Shown here in pieces: positions 16,485-26,832 of a stretch of DNA of 64,000 nucleotides; position 1 is the stretch's first letter, and each line of letters opens with the position of its first letter. This DNA comes from Membranihabitans marinus (GTDB lineage Bacteria; Bacteroidota; Bacteroidia; Chitinophagales; Saprospiraceae). The position numbers were made by a program, and so were the translations under genes. The DNA is taken from NCBI RefSeq assembly GCF_019802045.1, contig NZ_JAHVHU010000014.1:62001-126000 (forward strand). The letters are read 5' to 3'. The notes below the pieces were generated by a model. It was not told the DNA's origin and did no database searches. It saw only the letters and a list, made by a program, of their open reading frames with translations.

Positions 16485-19142
16485 ATGACATACGATAATT
16501 TCACAATAAAAGCGCAGGAGTCAATCCTCCGCGCCCAGCAAATTGCCGGCGAACTGGATCAGCAGTCTGTTGACACCGCTCATATTGTCGCGGGGATCAT
16601 GGAGGTCGATAAAGAAATTCCTCAATTTTTATTCAATAAAATGGGAGTCAGCCTGCCTGAATTACAAAAAGCCATTCGAGATGATATCCAGTCTTTCCCG
16701 AAAGTAGAAGGAACGGATAAACAATACCTCACTAACGATGCGAACAAGGTGTTGAGTCGTGCCAAAAAAAGCATGAAAAAGTTCAGTGATGAGTATATTT
16801 CTGTGGAAGTCATCCTGTTGGCGATTGTAGAAGGTTCGGATAAGACAGCCAAGTTGTTTAAATCCCTGGGGGTGTCTGAAGATTTGCTGATTGCAGCGAT
16901 TAAAGAACTTCGGAAAGGCAAAGCAGTGGTTGATCAGAATACAGACAGCCAATACAATTCTCTAAAGAAATATACGGTGAATTTGAACGAACGCGCCGAA
17001 AGCGGAAAATTAGACCCTATTATCGGTCGGGACGAAGAAATTCGACGTATTCTCCATATCCTTTCCCGTCGTAAGAAAAATAATCCTCTTTTAATCGGAG
17101 AAGCAGGTGTTGGAAAAACGGCGATCGTCGAAGGTATTGCCTGGCGAATCGTGAATCAGGACGTCCCCGAGAATTTGCGATCCAAAAAAATATTTTCTTT
17201 GGATCTGGCTGCTTTGATTGCCGGAGCGAAATACAAAGGTGAATTTGAGGAACGGATCAAGGCGGTTATTAACGAGGTCAAAGAAAGCAATGGTGAGTTT
17301 ATTCTATTTATAGACGAAATTCACACGCTGATAGGAGCCGGTGGCGGTCAAGGGGCTATGGATGCTGCGAATATTCTTAAACCGGCATTGGCCCGGGGTG
17401 AACTGCGAACCATCGGAGCAACTACATTGGACGAATATCAAAAGCATTTTGAGAAAGACAAAGCCTTAGTGCGACGCTTCCAGACGGTAACGATTGACGA
17501 ACCGAGCATAGAAGACACCATTTCTATCCTCCGTGGACTTCAGGAAAAATATGAAGTGTATCACAAAATTGAGATCATGGATGAAGCATTGATCGCTGCA
17601 GCCGAACTGTCCGATCGTTACATCGCTGATCGGCACCTGCCGGACAAAGCTATTGATCTGATCGATGAAGCAGCTGCCCGTTTACGTCTGGAGCTCGATA
17701 GCGTTCCTGAAGAAATTGATGAATGGGACCGGAAGGTTCGGCAACTGGAAATCGAGCGGGAGGCCATTAAGCGCGAAGGCAGTGAAGGTAAACAAAAAGT
17801 GATCTCAGAAGAATTGGCGAATGCCAAGGAAAAACTGGATTCGTTGAAAGCCACCTGGAAAAATGAAAAAGACATCGTGGATGCCATCCAGAATGTCCGC
17901 AGCAAGATGGAAAAACTGGAGGTGGAAGCTGCCCGGGCCGAACGTGAGAGTGATTATGAAAAGGTAGCTCGCATCCGGTATGGAGAGTTCAAAGAACTTG
18001 AAGCGCAGCTCATGGCTGCTGAAGACAAGCTGGATTCTCTGGAGGATGAGAAGCGGTTTACGACCGAAGAAGTTACCGCTGATGATATCGCTGAAATCGT
18101 TTCGCGTTGGACGGGAATCCCTGTTCAGAAAATGTTGCAAAGCGAAAAAGATAAATTAATAAATCTTGAGAAATACATCGGACAACGACTAATCGGACAG
18201 GATGAGGCCGTGCGTGCTGTATCTGATGCCGTGCGTAGAAGTCGCGCGGGTATGCAGGATGCCAATCGTCCAATTGGTTCTTTTATCTTTTTGGGTCCGA
18301 CCGGGGTGGGTAAGACGGAATTAGCCAAAACGTTGGCTGAAGTTTTGTTTGACGATGAAAATGCGATTACCCGGATCGATATGAGTGAGTTTCAGGAGAG
18401 GCATTCTGTCTCGAGGTTGGTCGGAGCCCCTCCGGGCTACGTGGGCTATGATGAGGGGGGACAGTTGACGGAGGCTGTTCGGAGAAAACCTTATTCGATT
18501 GTGTTGTTGGATGAAATAGAGAAAGCGCACCCGGATACGTTCAATATTTTGCTTCAGGTGCTCGATGACGGCCGTTTAACTGATAACAAGGGCCGGGAGG
18601 CTAATTTCCGAAATACGATTATTATTATGACGTCCAACCTGGGCTCTGATATTATTCTGGAAAACTTTGAAGATCTGAGGTCGATCGGAGATGAACACAG
18701 GAGCGATGTGCTGGAAACTACCAAGCTGGAAGTATTCGAATTATTGAAAGACAACATGCGCCCCGAATTTCTTAACAGGATTGATGAGCGAATTATGTTT
18801 TTGCCTCTGACACTGGAAGAAATCAAAAAAATTGCGGGATTGCATATTCAGAAGGTTCGAAAAAATCTTAACAAGCAGGGATTGCTGCTCGAAATCACGG
18901 ATGATGCCATGGAAATGATTGCCGACATGGGGTATGATCCACAGTTCGGGGCACGACCATTAAAGCGGGTGATCCAGAAAGAACTGGTTAATGAACTTTC
19001 GATGCTTATTCTGGACGGTGATTTTGAAGTCGGTGAAAAAATATATGTCGATGGGGATGCCGGCGGATTAAAATTTAGCCTGGATAATAAGTTTTTTAGT
19101 TATTCTGCGCAATCGCTCATCCAGTCAGAAAAGGATAGGTAA
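16485..19142 (+). CDS. clpB: ATP-dependent disaggregase ClpB
   Basis: This AAA+ chaperone rescues aggregated proteins together with DnaK. At 885 residues it is slightly longer than E. coli ClpB. Parts in order: N-terminal double Clp_N domain (about 1-150); first nucleotide-binding domain with Walker A GEAGVGKT at 205-212 and Walker [10 protein letters not shown]; the long middle coiled coil (about 410-535) that separates ClpB from ClpA; second ATPase domain with Walker A GPTGVGKT and Walker [11 protein letters not shown]; and the C-terminal ClpB_D2 small domain ([16 protein letters not shown]). There is no ClpP-binding loop signature that I can see, which fits a disaggregase rather than a protease partner. 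It is monocistronic, with a possible heat-shock element upstream. Confidence 0.95.
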   Translation: MTYDNFTIKAQESILRAQQIAGELDQQSVDTAHIVAGIMEVDKEIPQFLFNKMGVSLPELQKAIRDDIQSFPKVEGTDKQYLTNDANKVLSRAKKSMKKFSDEYISVEVILLAIVEGSDKTAKLFKSLGVSEDLLIAAIKELRKGKAVVDQNTDSQYNSLKKYTVNLNERAESGKLDPIIGRDEEIRRILHILSRRKKNNPLLIGEAGVGKTAIVEGIAWRIVNQDVPENLRSKKIFSLDLAALIAGAKYKGEFEERIKAVINEVKESNGEFILFIDEIHTLIGAGGGQGAMDAANILKPALARGELRTIGATTLDEYQKHFEKDKALVRRFQTVTIDEPSIEDTISILRGLQEKYEVYHKIEIMDEALIAAAELSDRYIADRHLPDKAIDLIDEAAARLRLELDSVPEEIDEWDRKVRQLEIEREAIKREGSEGKQKVISEELANAKEKLDSLKATWKNEKDIVDAIQNVRSKMEKLEVEAARAERESDYEKVARIRYGEFKELEAQLMAAEDKLDSLEDEKRFTTEEVTADDIAEIVSRWTGIPVQKMLQSEKDKLINLEKYIGQRLIGQDEAVRAVSDAVRRSRAGMQDANRPIGSFIFLGPTGVGKTELAKTLAEVLFDDENAITRIDMSEFQERHSVSRLVGAPPGYVGYDEGGQLTEAVRRKPYSIVLLDEIEKAHPDTFNILLQVLDDGRLTDNKGREANFRNTIIIMTSNLGSDIILENFEDLRSIGDEHRSDVLETTKLEVFELLKDNMRPEFLNRIDERIMFLPLTLEEIKKIAGLHIQKVRKNLNKQGLLLEITDDAMEMIADMGYDPQFGARPLKRVIQKELVNELSMLILDGDFEVGEKIYVDGDAGGLKFSLDNKFFSYSAQSLIQSEKDR

Positions 19143-19249
19143 TGGAATTTTTTGTGGATGATGGGCGTTCCACACATACAACTGGTCGGGAAATTTTTAT
19201 ATTTGACGGCCAGTTAATTTATCTTTTATTCTAAATAAATCTTTTTCTT

Positions 19250-20152
19250 ATGAAGTTTCCGTTGAGATTGCTATTCCTTGCTTTTATTCTGTTTCAGTTC
19301 CCTTCCCTCAGTCAAGCACAAATTTTGAAAAGAACTCTGAACAAGCTTGGCCAAAGAGTCGTGGAGAAAAAAGTAGAAAAAGAAGTCGACAAAAAGATTG
19401 ATGAAGTAGCCGATTCCATCGTCCGGGCCATGGACGGGGAGGAGCCCATGACTGCAGAAGAGCGTAAAGAAGCCGATGAGAACCGAAGAAGAGCGGGACA
19501 ACTCATAGGTGGTATGATGGGCGGGATCAACAGTTATGAATTACCCCCCTCCTATGATTTTGAATATCGGATCATGATGGAAATGGAAGATGAAAAGGGC
19601 AGAATAACATCCATGACTACTTATTTGACGGATGGTTCTATTATTGGATATGAAACGGGCGAAGCGGATTCCAAGAAGGGCGAAGATGCTTTCGTGGTGA
19701 TGGATTTTGATAAGGAATATATGGCCACTTTTACCAAAGAAAAAGATCAGAATGTTGCCATGTCGATTCCTATTCCTATGGATATGATTTCCTCTATGGC
19801 TGCGTCTGAAATCGAAAAGCAACAAGAAAGTGACGATTACTCGATCCAGAAAACAGGTAATACCAAAACGATTAATGGGTATAAGTGTACCGAGTATATC
19901 ACGGAAGATGATGAATATATACAGCACATCTGGCTGACCAAAGAGGTCGATGTCAATACCGGGTTCTATGCCTTGTTGTCCAAAATGGTAGATAAAAAGC
20001 AACAAGTAGCCAACCCGATGGTGAACGAGGGGTATCCTATCCTGATCGAAATGATAAAAAAGAAAAATGATAAAAAGTCTTATGTCAGAACGAAAGAGAT
20101 CAAAGAAGGAAGTTTTCCTTTTCAAGCTTCTGAGTACTCGTATGCCTATTGA
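19250..20152 (+). CDS. Secreted DUF4412-like protein
   Basis: This 300-residue protein has a signal peptide (cleavage near residue 23, SLSQAQ), a charged helical stretch at about 28-85 (KKVEKEVDKKIDEVADSI, likely coiled coil), and a beta-rich domain with NGYKCTEYITEDDEYIQHIWLTKEV. The phrase TINGYKCTEY followed by a tryptophan-bearing strand is characteristic of DUF4412, a domain common in Bacteroidota secreted proteins and similar in layout to GLPGLI and LolA-like folds. The function is unknown. It follows clpB by 107 bases but has its own leader. The GGMMGG stretch at about residue 87 is a flexible glycine/methionine linker. Confidence 0.7.
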   Translation: MKFPLRLLFLAFILFQFPSLSQAQILKRTLNKLGQRVVEKKVEKEVDKKIDEVADSIVRAMDGEEPMTAEERKEADENRRRAGQLIGGMMGGINSYELPPSYDFEYRIMMEMEDEKGRITSMTTYLTDGSIIGYETGEADSKKGEDAFVVMDFDKEYMATFTKEKDQNVAMSIPIPMDMISSMAASEIEKQQESDDYSIQKTGNTKTINGYKCTEYITEDDEYIQHIWLTKEVDVNTGFYALLSKMVDKKQQVANPMVNEGYPILIEMIKKKNDKKSYVRTKEIKEGSFPFQASEYSYAY

Positions 20153-20350
20153 AGTTGAGGGTAAGGTTTAGGCTGAGTTAGAGTCTAAGAAATTGAGGTC
20201 AGCAGAGCTGTGCGGCCGGGCATGGAGCTTGGTCAGGATCAGGGAAGTCATGGTGATTGAGAAGTATACTTAATGGTGTCGGATGGAAACTTCACCACGA
20301 ATTTCTGTTATATTAAAAAAATATAGTAGCTTTAGGGGGACTTTTAATCC

Positions 20351-20935
20351 ATGATGATTGTGAACGACCTTTACAATAATTTTGAAGATGAAAAATTATT
20401 AAAGCTTATCTCCCGTGGAGACAGGGGAGCCTTTACTACACTATTTTATCGGCATTGGGAAGATCTGTATAAATCTGCTTTTTATGTTACGCAGAACACC
20501 GATGTATGTAAAGATGCCGTTCAGGAAGTCTTTGTTTGGTTTTGGGAGAACAGAAACAAATGGTCTGTGACCAATACCCAATCATACCTCAGGGCTGCGG
20601 TTAAGTACAAAATAGCAAACGCGATTCGCAAGGGAAAGCTGCATAGGGCGGCGTTAGAAGGTTGGAAAGAACGAGTAGAGGATGAGCAGACTACGGTGCT
20701 TCGTGAATTGGAAGTTCAAGAATTAAGACAGGTTATCCTGGACTTTACCCAACAATTACCACCCCGGTGTCAGGAGATTTTTCGTTTGAGTCGTTTTGAG
20801 CACATGTCCAATAAGGAGATTGCAGAACGGTTAGGTATTTCTGAAAAAACTGTTGAGAATCAGATTACCATTGCATTGCGGCGTTTAAAGCGCCATCTGG
20901 GGTATTTAACTTTTTGGTTGATTTTTTTCTTGTAA
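20351..20935 (+). CDS. ECF RNA polymerase sigma factor (FecI-like, Bacteroidota type)
   Basis: This is a 194-residue sigma-70 family protein of the extracytoplasmic-function group. Region 2 is seen in GDRGAFTTLFYRHWEDLYKS and DAVQEVFVWFWENR (residues 19-80). Region 4 is in LPPRCQEIFRLSRFEHMSNK and the helix-turn-helix EIAERLGISEKTVENQI (about 135-175). The size and the IFRLSR wording match the Bacteroidota-specific ECF expansion that partners FecR anti-sigma factors and TonB-dependent transducers. A FecR gene lies 5.9 kb downstream, between two SusC/SusD pairs. Upstream, TTTAGGGGG (20331-20339) sits 11 bases before the ATG, and the same string recurs ahead of SusC1. Confidence 0.93.
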   Translation: MMIVNDLYNNFEDEKLLKLISRGDRGAFTTLFYRHWEDLYKSAFYVTQNTDVCKDAVQEVFVWFWENRNKWSVTNTQSYLRAAVKYKIANAIRKGKLHRAALEGWKERVEDEQTTVLRELEVQELRQVILDFTQQLPPRCQEIFRLSRFEHMSNKEIAERLGISEKTVENQITIALRRLKRHLGYLTFWLIFFL

Positions 20936-21020
20936 GATTGCGTGGGGCATCGTAAAAAATAAGACGTATTCAATGATTGCGTAGCATAGCTTTTGGATTG
21001 TTCACTAATCAATTGCATAG

Positions 21021-21300
21021 TTAGCCCGCTTTATTCACCTCGTCAATATATTATGATGCATGATATGCAGTGCATCAATTGCTTCAATTCCAAGATTGGG
21101 CATATTGCACGGTATAAGATTTTGTAAATATTCAAAGATTGTCGAGGAAAAAATGGAGGTAAAGCTGGTGTTGCACCAAGTATTTTTGACGAAGAGCATC
21201 GAAGAATATTTCGGAATGTATGCGGCAATGAAGAATTCAAACGGTATAATTCAATAATCAACGCCAGGGGGGTAAATCAAAAGCCATGAAAACGTGCAGG
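21021..21300 (+). repeat. Mosaic dispersed repeat, copy A
   Basis: Head block (21021-21110): TTAGCCCGCTTTATTCACC, the GATGCA/TGCATC stem and GGGCATATT. Tail block (21251-21300): AATAATCAACGCCAGG then GTAAATCAAAAGCC. The interior (about 21175-21252) shares nearly all of a 75-base segment with 56600-56690 on the other strand. In one frame both copies read SIFDEE-(H/N)-RRIFRN, with third-position changes among the differences. That frame has no start near it, and I treat it as part of the repeat. The head and tail blocks recur at 310-552, 36865-37348 and 39468-39567. Confidence 0.8.
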
Positions 21301-21831
21301 GCAGAACGCTTTCATATTGTCTTATTAATATTTCTCACTGTTGGGTTTGTTGTCTCATTGAAATAAGCGCCATTGTATTCGCAACACTCAGTGGGAAGTT
21401 GTTATTTTCTACCGGTTTGGTTCACCATATTATTTTCTGATACCTTATAATAGATGATTTACCAATTGAAATCAGCGAGTTTATTACATCTGTGCCATCG
21501 AAAGTTTTTTTTTCTAATATACGGGGGTTTTTTTACAACAAATGAAATTCTATAGAGTGTATCCTAAAAAAATATAAAAATATAACATATTGTTTTAGGG
21601 GGTGGGCCATTTTAAAGTGCCCTTAAAATAGATATGGATTGATCTACCATGCTTTGATGCCTGAATAACACAGCAAATAAAGGATGTCAGACTAGTTTAT
21701 TCTAAAGTTTGATCAAGCTCGGTCTGTGTGATTTATAGAATTGAGTCATCCGGATGAGCCCAACAGGTTGGTCCCGATCCATCTGTTGCGACCTCAGGTG
21801 GTGGGTTGATTTTTGCCAGAAGACAGGAATT
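21301..21831. other. Long non-coding leader region before SusC1
   Basis: There is no gene here. It is AT-rich, with TTTAGGGGG at 21594-21602 directly after an A/T run that includes TAAAAAAATATA. The same combination precedes the ECF sigma gene (20310-20339). A transcript starting here would have a leader of more than 250 bases before the SusC1 start. Confidence 0.4.
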
Positions 21832-21849
21832 GCAATGAGATTTCATTGC
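21832..21849 (+). promoter_or_regulatory. Inverted repeat in SusC1 leader
   Basis: GCAATGA-GATT-TCATTGC has perfect 7-base arms and a 4-base loop, ending 28 bases before the SusC1 ATG. A different stem-loop lies at the same distance from SusC2. It could be a translational control hairpin or an operator. Confidence 0.4.
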
Positions 21850-21877
21850 GTATTATCAATTGAAATACTAATTTTTT

Positions 21878-24800
21878 ATGAAAAATGCTCTACCCAGTTT
21901 AAACCACCCTGGTCACAGTGAGTCACACCGAATCACCAGAAAAAACGGCAGCTTCAAGAAAATGCAGGTATATGCCGTGCTTGCCCTTTTGGCATTTGTT
22001 TTTGGAGGTCATCAGCCTATTTTTGCTTCCAAAGCACCGGATCCTCTGCGACTTATGGCGCATAATGAAGATCCTGTGGAACATGCAAATACATCATCAG
22101 TACTTGCTGAAATAAATGGAACCGTGACTGGATCTACGGGTGAACCATTGATCGGAGTAAATATCCAGGTGAAGGGGACGACCAAAGGCTCCACGACCGA
22201 TTTTGACGGAAGGTATTCCATTGAAGCGGGAATGGCAGATACGCTGATGTTTTCTTACATCGGATATAAGATGCAAATGGTGCCGGTCGATAACCGGACG
22301 ACGATTGATGTGATGATGATGGAGGATGCATCGAGATTGGATGAGGTTATTGTCGTCGCATACGGGACTTCGACCAAAGGATCATATACTGGGGCAGCTT
22401 CGGTGATCGATCAAAAAGAAATAGAGGATGTGCCCAGCACCACCTTTCAAAATGCATTGGCCGGTAAAGCACCTGGTGTTCAGGTGGCTTCATCGAGTGG
22501 TCAGGCGGGAGCCACTACCAGTATTCGAATTCGGGGAATAGGTTCTATGAATGCATCCAACGAACCATTGTATGTAATTGACGGAGTACCGGTCTCCTCT
22601 GGGAATGCCGGTCAATTAAGCGATTACGTTTATGCATCGAACAACGTAATGAATTCCATAAATCCTTCGGACATTGCTTCCATCACCATATTAAAAGATG
22701 CCGCTGCTTCTTCACTTTATGGATCCCGGGCAGCGAATGGTGTTGTTCTTATAACGACCAAAAAAGGCAAATTGGGTAAGCCGAAAATTACATTGCGGTC
22801 ATCGGTAGGGTTTACGCCTTCTTGGGCGACCGACAATTACGAGCCTGCCGGTACCCAACAGAATGTCAATATGCTGTACAGGGTATTTCATGACTACAAT
22901 ACAGGAAGAGATAAATCTCTGGAGCAGGCCAATTCGGATGCGCTCCGCAGGCTCAATGTCAAATTTAACAAACACGGGTATTATTTTGAAACGGACGGTC
23001 TGGGAGTTGCTGAGAATGTTAATATAAGAGGAATGACGGATGGTATGGTCAATCGGGAAGGCACCTATTTTGATTGGGAGGACGCTCTTTTTCGGACAGG
23101 GACTTTCAATACCAATGATATTTCTGTAAGTGGCGGTGATGAGAATACGAGATACTATTCCTCGTTGTCTTATACAAAAGATCAGAACAGGATCAAGGTG
23201 AATGGGTATGACCGGATTACTGGACGGGTCAATCTTTCGCAAAAAATAGGAAAACGGATTGATTTTATTTCCAATATTAATATCTCCAGTAGTAAATTAT
23301 CGGGGTACAATGACACCAGGAACCTGAGCAGTAATTATTATCTGCAAACCCGGAACTTACTATGGGGGTTGTATTGGCCGACCGATTACAAGACAGGAGA
23401 ACCCTGGACTGCCCGCTATGGTAGTTATGGACGGAACAATGTTTACTATGATAATGAATGGGACAATAGTGGTCGAACACTTCGAATCTCCCCGCATGAA
23501 ACCGTGATCATTAACATCCTGCCTGAACTGAACCTTAAATCGGTCTTTTCGTATGATAATACGAGGACAAAGGATCACATCTACTACAGTGCCAACCATT
23601 TTAACGGTTCCAATTCAAATGGGACCGTGTCAGAATTATCAACTACTTCTACGAAGTTAGTATCGTCCACAACATTAAATTACGATAAGTTTTTTGGTAA
23701 TCATCGAATTGGACTTCTTGGTGGATTTGAAGCAGAGAAAAACAACACCGATTTCCAGCGTTCTACAGGGAACGATTTGCCTTCCAGTGCATTGCCTACC
23801 GTAGCTACTGCGGGTGAATTGGATGCATCTGCTTATTCATGGGGCAATGCGATACAGTCCTTCTTATCAAGAGCAGAATATAATTATGATGAAAAATATT
23901 ATGCATCTGCTTCCTTCCGCAGGGATGGTTCTTCCAGATTGGGACCGGAAACACGTTGGGGAAACTTTTATTCTGTGGCTGGGTCCTGGCGATTGGATCG
24001 GGAAGACTTTATGCAAAATGCGTCGGTAATCAGCGCTTTGCGTTTGCGGGCTTCCTATGGGGTGAACGGAACATTGCCTTCCACGAACTTTGGATGGCGA
24101 TCACTCACAGGGTATGGGAACAGCTATGTGGAACAAGCAGGTGGAGGAATCAGTACCATTGCAGATGCCAATCTGACCTGGGAAACAAATTATACGACGG
24201 ATGTTGCACTGGAATACGGGTTGTTTGAGCAGCGATTGTATGGCACGATCGAATACTTTAGCCGCGATTCCAGAGATCTTCTACAAAGTGTTCCCATTTC
24301 CAGAGTGACGGGTTTTAGCTCTACGCTCAAAAATGTTGGCGAAATTAATAACCGGGGGGTGGAGCTATCTCTGGGAGGTGATATATTGAACACCAGCGAA
24401 GTGCGATGGAGTGCCAATATAAATGCCTCTTTTATAAGCTCCAAGGTGACTAAACTATATAGGGGTGAAGGCGAAGAGACAGGAGCTGATATTATATGGT
24501 ATGATCCCACGGGGTCAGATTCCCGTGCACAGTTTATATATAGAGAAGGAGAGCCCACCCTGGCGTTTTATGGATATGAGTGGGCTGGTGTTGATCCGGA
24601 GAATGGGAAGAATACCTGGTATGTCAATGATCCGAACGATCCATCAGCTGGCGAGTTTTTGTTCAATGGACGGGGAGCTTCGTACAACTTCAGAGATGCC
24701 AATCGCATTATTACCGGCAACGGAACGCCAAAGGTGTTTGGCGGGTTAAATTCGGACGTAGAATACAAAGGCATTGCACTAGGGTTGAACTTTATTTATA

Positions 24801-25216
24801 AAATCGGGGGCGATCTGTATGATGGTGCTTCCAAAGATGTGATTGATGATGGTTATTACTGGGAAAGAATCAGAGCCCAATATGAATACGATAATATGTG
24901 GACGGTCGAAAATCCAAATGGCAGTTTGCCCAAATTGAGTGGATTTGATCCGACGGATGCCATTCAATTTAGTAGCAGAAACTTATATGATGCCAGTTTT
25001 TTGCGACTCAAGAATGTCACTCTTTCCTATAATTTACCCACCGCTTTTGTGAATAGAGCCGGAATTTCTAACACGCGTATTTATTTTAACGGGAGTAACC
25101 TGCTCACTTTTTCCAAATACCCCCTCGCTGATCCTGAAGTGAATCAATATTCAACGAGAGGATGGGAGACCCCCTATGGGAAGACGTACACCTTCGGTGT
25201 GGAATTAAGTTTTTAA
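21878..25216 (+). CDS. SusC/RagA-family TonB-linked outer-membrane transporter (pair 1)
   Basis: This 1112-residue protein imports glycan fragments across the outer membrane with its SusD partner. The N-terminus has a polar extension of about 27 residues before the hydrophobic signal segment (VYAVLALLAFVFGG). Then come a carboxypeptidase-regulatory-like domain (about 78-150, INGTVTGSTGEPLIGVNIQV), the SusC hallmark DEVIVVAYGTSTKGSYTGA (TonB box region), the plug with IRIRGIGSMNASNEPLYVID, and a long barrel ending YTFGVELSF. It has no STN domain, unlike the second SusC at 28190. The partner SusD starts 17 bases after its stop. Control is likely through the ECF sigma factor upstream. Confidence 0.95.
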   Translation: MKNALPSLNHPGHSESHRITRKNGSFKKMQVYAVLALLAFVFGGHQPIFASKAPDPLRLMAHNEDPVEHANTSSVLAEINGTVTGSTGEPLIGVNIQVKGTTKGSTTDFDGRYSIEAGMADTLMFSYIGYKMQMVPVDNRTTIDVMMMEDASRLDEVIVVAYGTSTKGSYTGAASVIDQKEIEDVPSTTFQNALAGKAPGVQVASSSGQAGATTSIRIRGIGSMNASNEPLYVIDGVPVSSGNAGQLSDYVYASNNVMNSINPSDIASITILKDAAASSLYGSRAANGVVLITTKKGKLGKPKITLRSSVGFTPSWATDNYEPAGTQQNVNMLYRVFHDYNTGRDKSLEQANSDALRRLNVKFNKHGYYFETDGLGVAENVNIRGMTDGMVNREGTYFDWEDALFRTGTFNTNDISVSGGDENTRYYSSLSYTKDQNRIKVNGYDRITGRVNLSQKIGKRIDFISNINISSSKLSGYNDTRNLSSNYYLQTRNLLWGLYWPTDYKTGEPWTARYGSYGRNNVYYDNEWDNSGRTLRISPHETVIINILPELNLKSVFSYDNTRTKDHIYYSANHFNGSNSNGTVSELSTTSTKLVSSTTLNYDKFFGNHRIGLLGGFEAEKNNTDFQRSTGNDLPSSALPTVATAGELDASAYSWGNAIQSFLSRAEYNYDEKYYASASFRRDGSSRLGPETRWGNFYSVAGSWRLDREDFMQNASVISALRLRASYGVNGTLPSTNFGWRSLTGYGNSYVEQAGGGISTIADANLTWETNYTTDVALEYGLFEQRLYGTIEYFSRDSRDLLQSVPISRVTGFSSTLKNVGEINNRGVELSLGGDILNTSEVRWSANINASFISSKVTKLYRGEGEETGADIIWYDPTGSDSRAQFIYREGEPTLAFYGYEWAGVDPENGKNTWYVNDPNDPSAGEFLFNGRGASYNFRDANRIITGNGTPKVFGGLNSDVEYKGIALGLNFIYKIGGDLYDGASKDVIDDGYYWERIRAQYEYDNMWTVENPNGSLPKLSGFDPTDAIQFSSRNLYDASFLRLKNVTLSYNLPTAFVNRAGISNTRIYFNGSNLLTFSKYPLADPEVNQYSTRGWETPYGKTYTFGVELSF

Positions 25217-25233
25217 ACGATAAAAGAATAATA

Positions 25234-26691
25234 ATGAAATCAATAAAAATACTTTTAGCAGTTTTTCTTTTAACCGGATTGGTGGCGTGCGATGAGGACT
25301 TCCTCGATGTGAAGCCTACTAATTCGGGCGATTCAGAAACCTCGATTCAGACACCAGCTGATGCGGAGGTGATTATCAACGGACTGATGAGTAAAATGCG
25401 AAGCTCTGCGTATTACGGGAGAAATTTTATCATGTATGCCAATGCCAAAGGCGGGGACTTAACGATATTTTCTCAGGGACGAGGACTTGATGGCTTGTAT
25501 ACTTTTAATCACTCTGCCACGACAGGTTCCTATTCCGGATATTGGAATCAAATATACCATTGTATTCTACAGGCCAACAGTATTCTAGAAAGCATAGAGA
25601 AGCTTCAGTCGGAAGGCAGTACCGGTGATTTTGATGAATCAAAAGGACAGGCCTTGACCGCGCGGGCTTTGATGTACTTTGATTTGGTCCGTTTGTACGG
25701 GGAGCCTTATTCAGAAGATAAATCTGCATTGGGGGTTCCCAATGTCGTCAAGCCATTGGATGCCTCTGCTCAGCCCCTGAGAGCTACCGTGGAAGAAAAT
25801 TACAACCAGATTCTTGCAGACCTGCAAACAGCTGCTCCATTAATGTCAAAATCAAAATCGAATGGCTATTTGAATTATTATGCCAATCTGGCTATGCAAG
25901 CAAGAGTGAATTTGTATATGGGCAACCATACAGAGGCACTAGCTGCGGCGGAAGAAATCATTAATTCGGGAGAATATTCACTTTATTCGAACAATGAATG
26001 GGTCGACTCCTGGACGATGCAGTTTGGATCTGAGTCCATATTTGAACTTGCGATTTTGCCTACTGAAGGAGATTTGGGCACCTCCAGTCTTGGCTTTTAC
26101 CTAAGGCGTAAGGGACATGGATCGGGGAGTGCTGCCGGATGGTTTATGGCCAGTGATTATTTCCTTGACCGTTTGGGTGAGGACCCGGAAGATGTCCGAT
26201 GGGGTGTCATGAGTTATGACGAAGTATCGGAAGATCATTTGGGCGCAAGTTACAAATACAGTGGAAGTACTGATTTGGTGGGCGATGGAAAAAGTACAGG
26301 AACGGCTGTTAATATCAAGGTGATCCGTCTTTCAGAGATTTATCTGATCGCAGCTGAAGCCGCACTACCAGTGGATAAGGGGTTGGCCGCCGACTATCTG
26401 AATGAGATCAGGAAGCGTTCTCCGAGTCTGGACCCGGCCACTGAAAGTACTATAAGTGTGGATATGATACTGGATGAAAGAAGCAAAGAACTTTTTACCG
26501 AAGGGCATCGTTTTTTTGATATGATGCGGCTGAACAAATCGATCACCTACAATGATGATCTCGGCGGAATTGCGGTCACAAATCGTGATAAAACGATAGA
26601 CCGGAGCTTTTATAAAACCATTTTACCCATTTCCCAGTCCGAAATTAATGCAAACCCCGACATTGAAAAACAGCAAAATCCGGGATATTAG
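25234..26691 (+). CDS. SusD/RagB-family glycan-binding lipoprotein (pair 1)
   Basis: This is a 485-residue surface lipoprotein that caps SusC1 and binds substrate. The start at ATG 25234 gives a lipoprotein signal ending LTGLVAC (Cys19), followed by the acidic DEDFLD that serves as a surface-export signal in Bacteroidota. An upstream in-frame start at 25162 lies inside SusC1 and is rejected. SusD family segments are seen: IYHCILQANSILE, ALTARALMYFDLVRLYGEPY (TPR-like helices) and the C-terminal LDERSKELFTEGHRFFDMMR. Length is typical. It ends 141 bases before FecR. Confidence 0.95.
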   Translation: MKSIKILLAVFLLTGLVACDEDFLDVKPTNSGDSETSIQTPADAEVIINGLMSKMRSSAYYGRNFIMYANAKGGDLTIFSQGRGLDGLYTFNHSATTGSYSGYWNQIYHCILQANSILESIEKLQSEGSTGDFDESKGQALTARALMYFDLVRLYGEPYSEDKSALGVPNVVKPLDASAQPLRATVEENYNQILADLQTAAPLMSKSKSNGYLNYYANLAMQARVNLYMGNHTEALAAAEEIINSGEYSLYSNNEWVDSWTMQFGSESIFELAILPTEGDLGTSSLGFYLRRKGHGSGSAAGWFMASDYFLDRLGEDPEDVRWGVMSYDEVSEDHLGASYKYSGSTDLVGDGKSTGTAVNIKVIRLSEIYLIAAEAALPVDKGLAADYLNEIRKRSPSLDPATESTISVDMILDERSKELFTEGHRFFDMMRLNKSITYNDDLGGIAVTNRDKTIDRSFYKTILPISQSEINANPDIEKQQNPGY

Positions 26692-26832
26692 TGAAGGAGA
26701 TCTAAAGCAAAGAATGCCAAGAAATCGGGCTGAGTCCATAAATTTAACACTTACGCTTAGGGGATAACCGGTTTTGACGTGCCTTATACTATGAAAGCCC
26801 ATAGGAGGGGTTTTTTCAAAGGTAGAAAAGAA

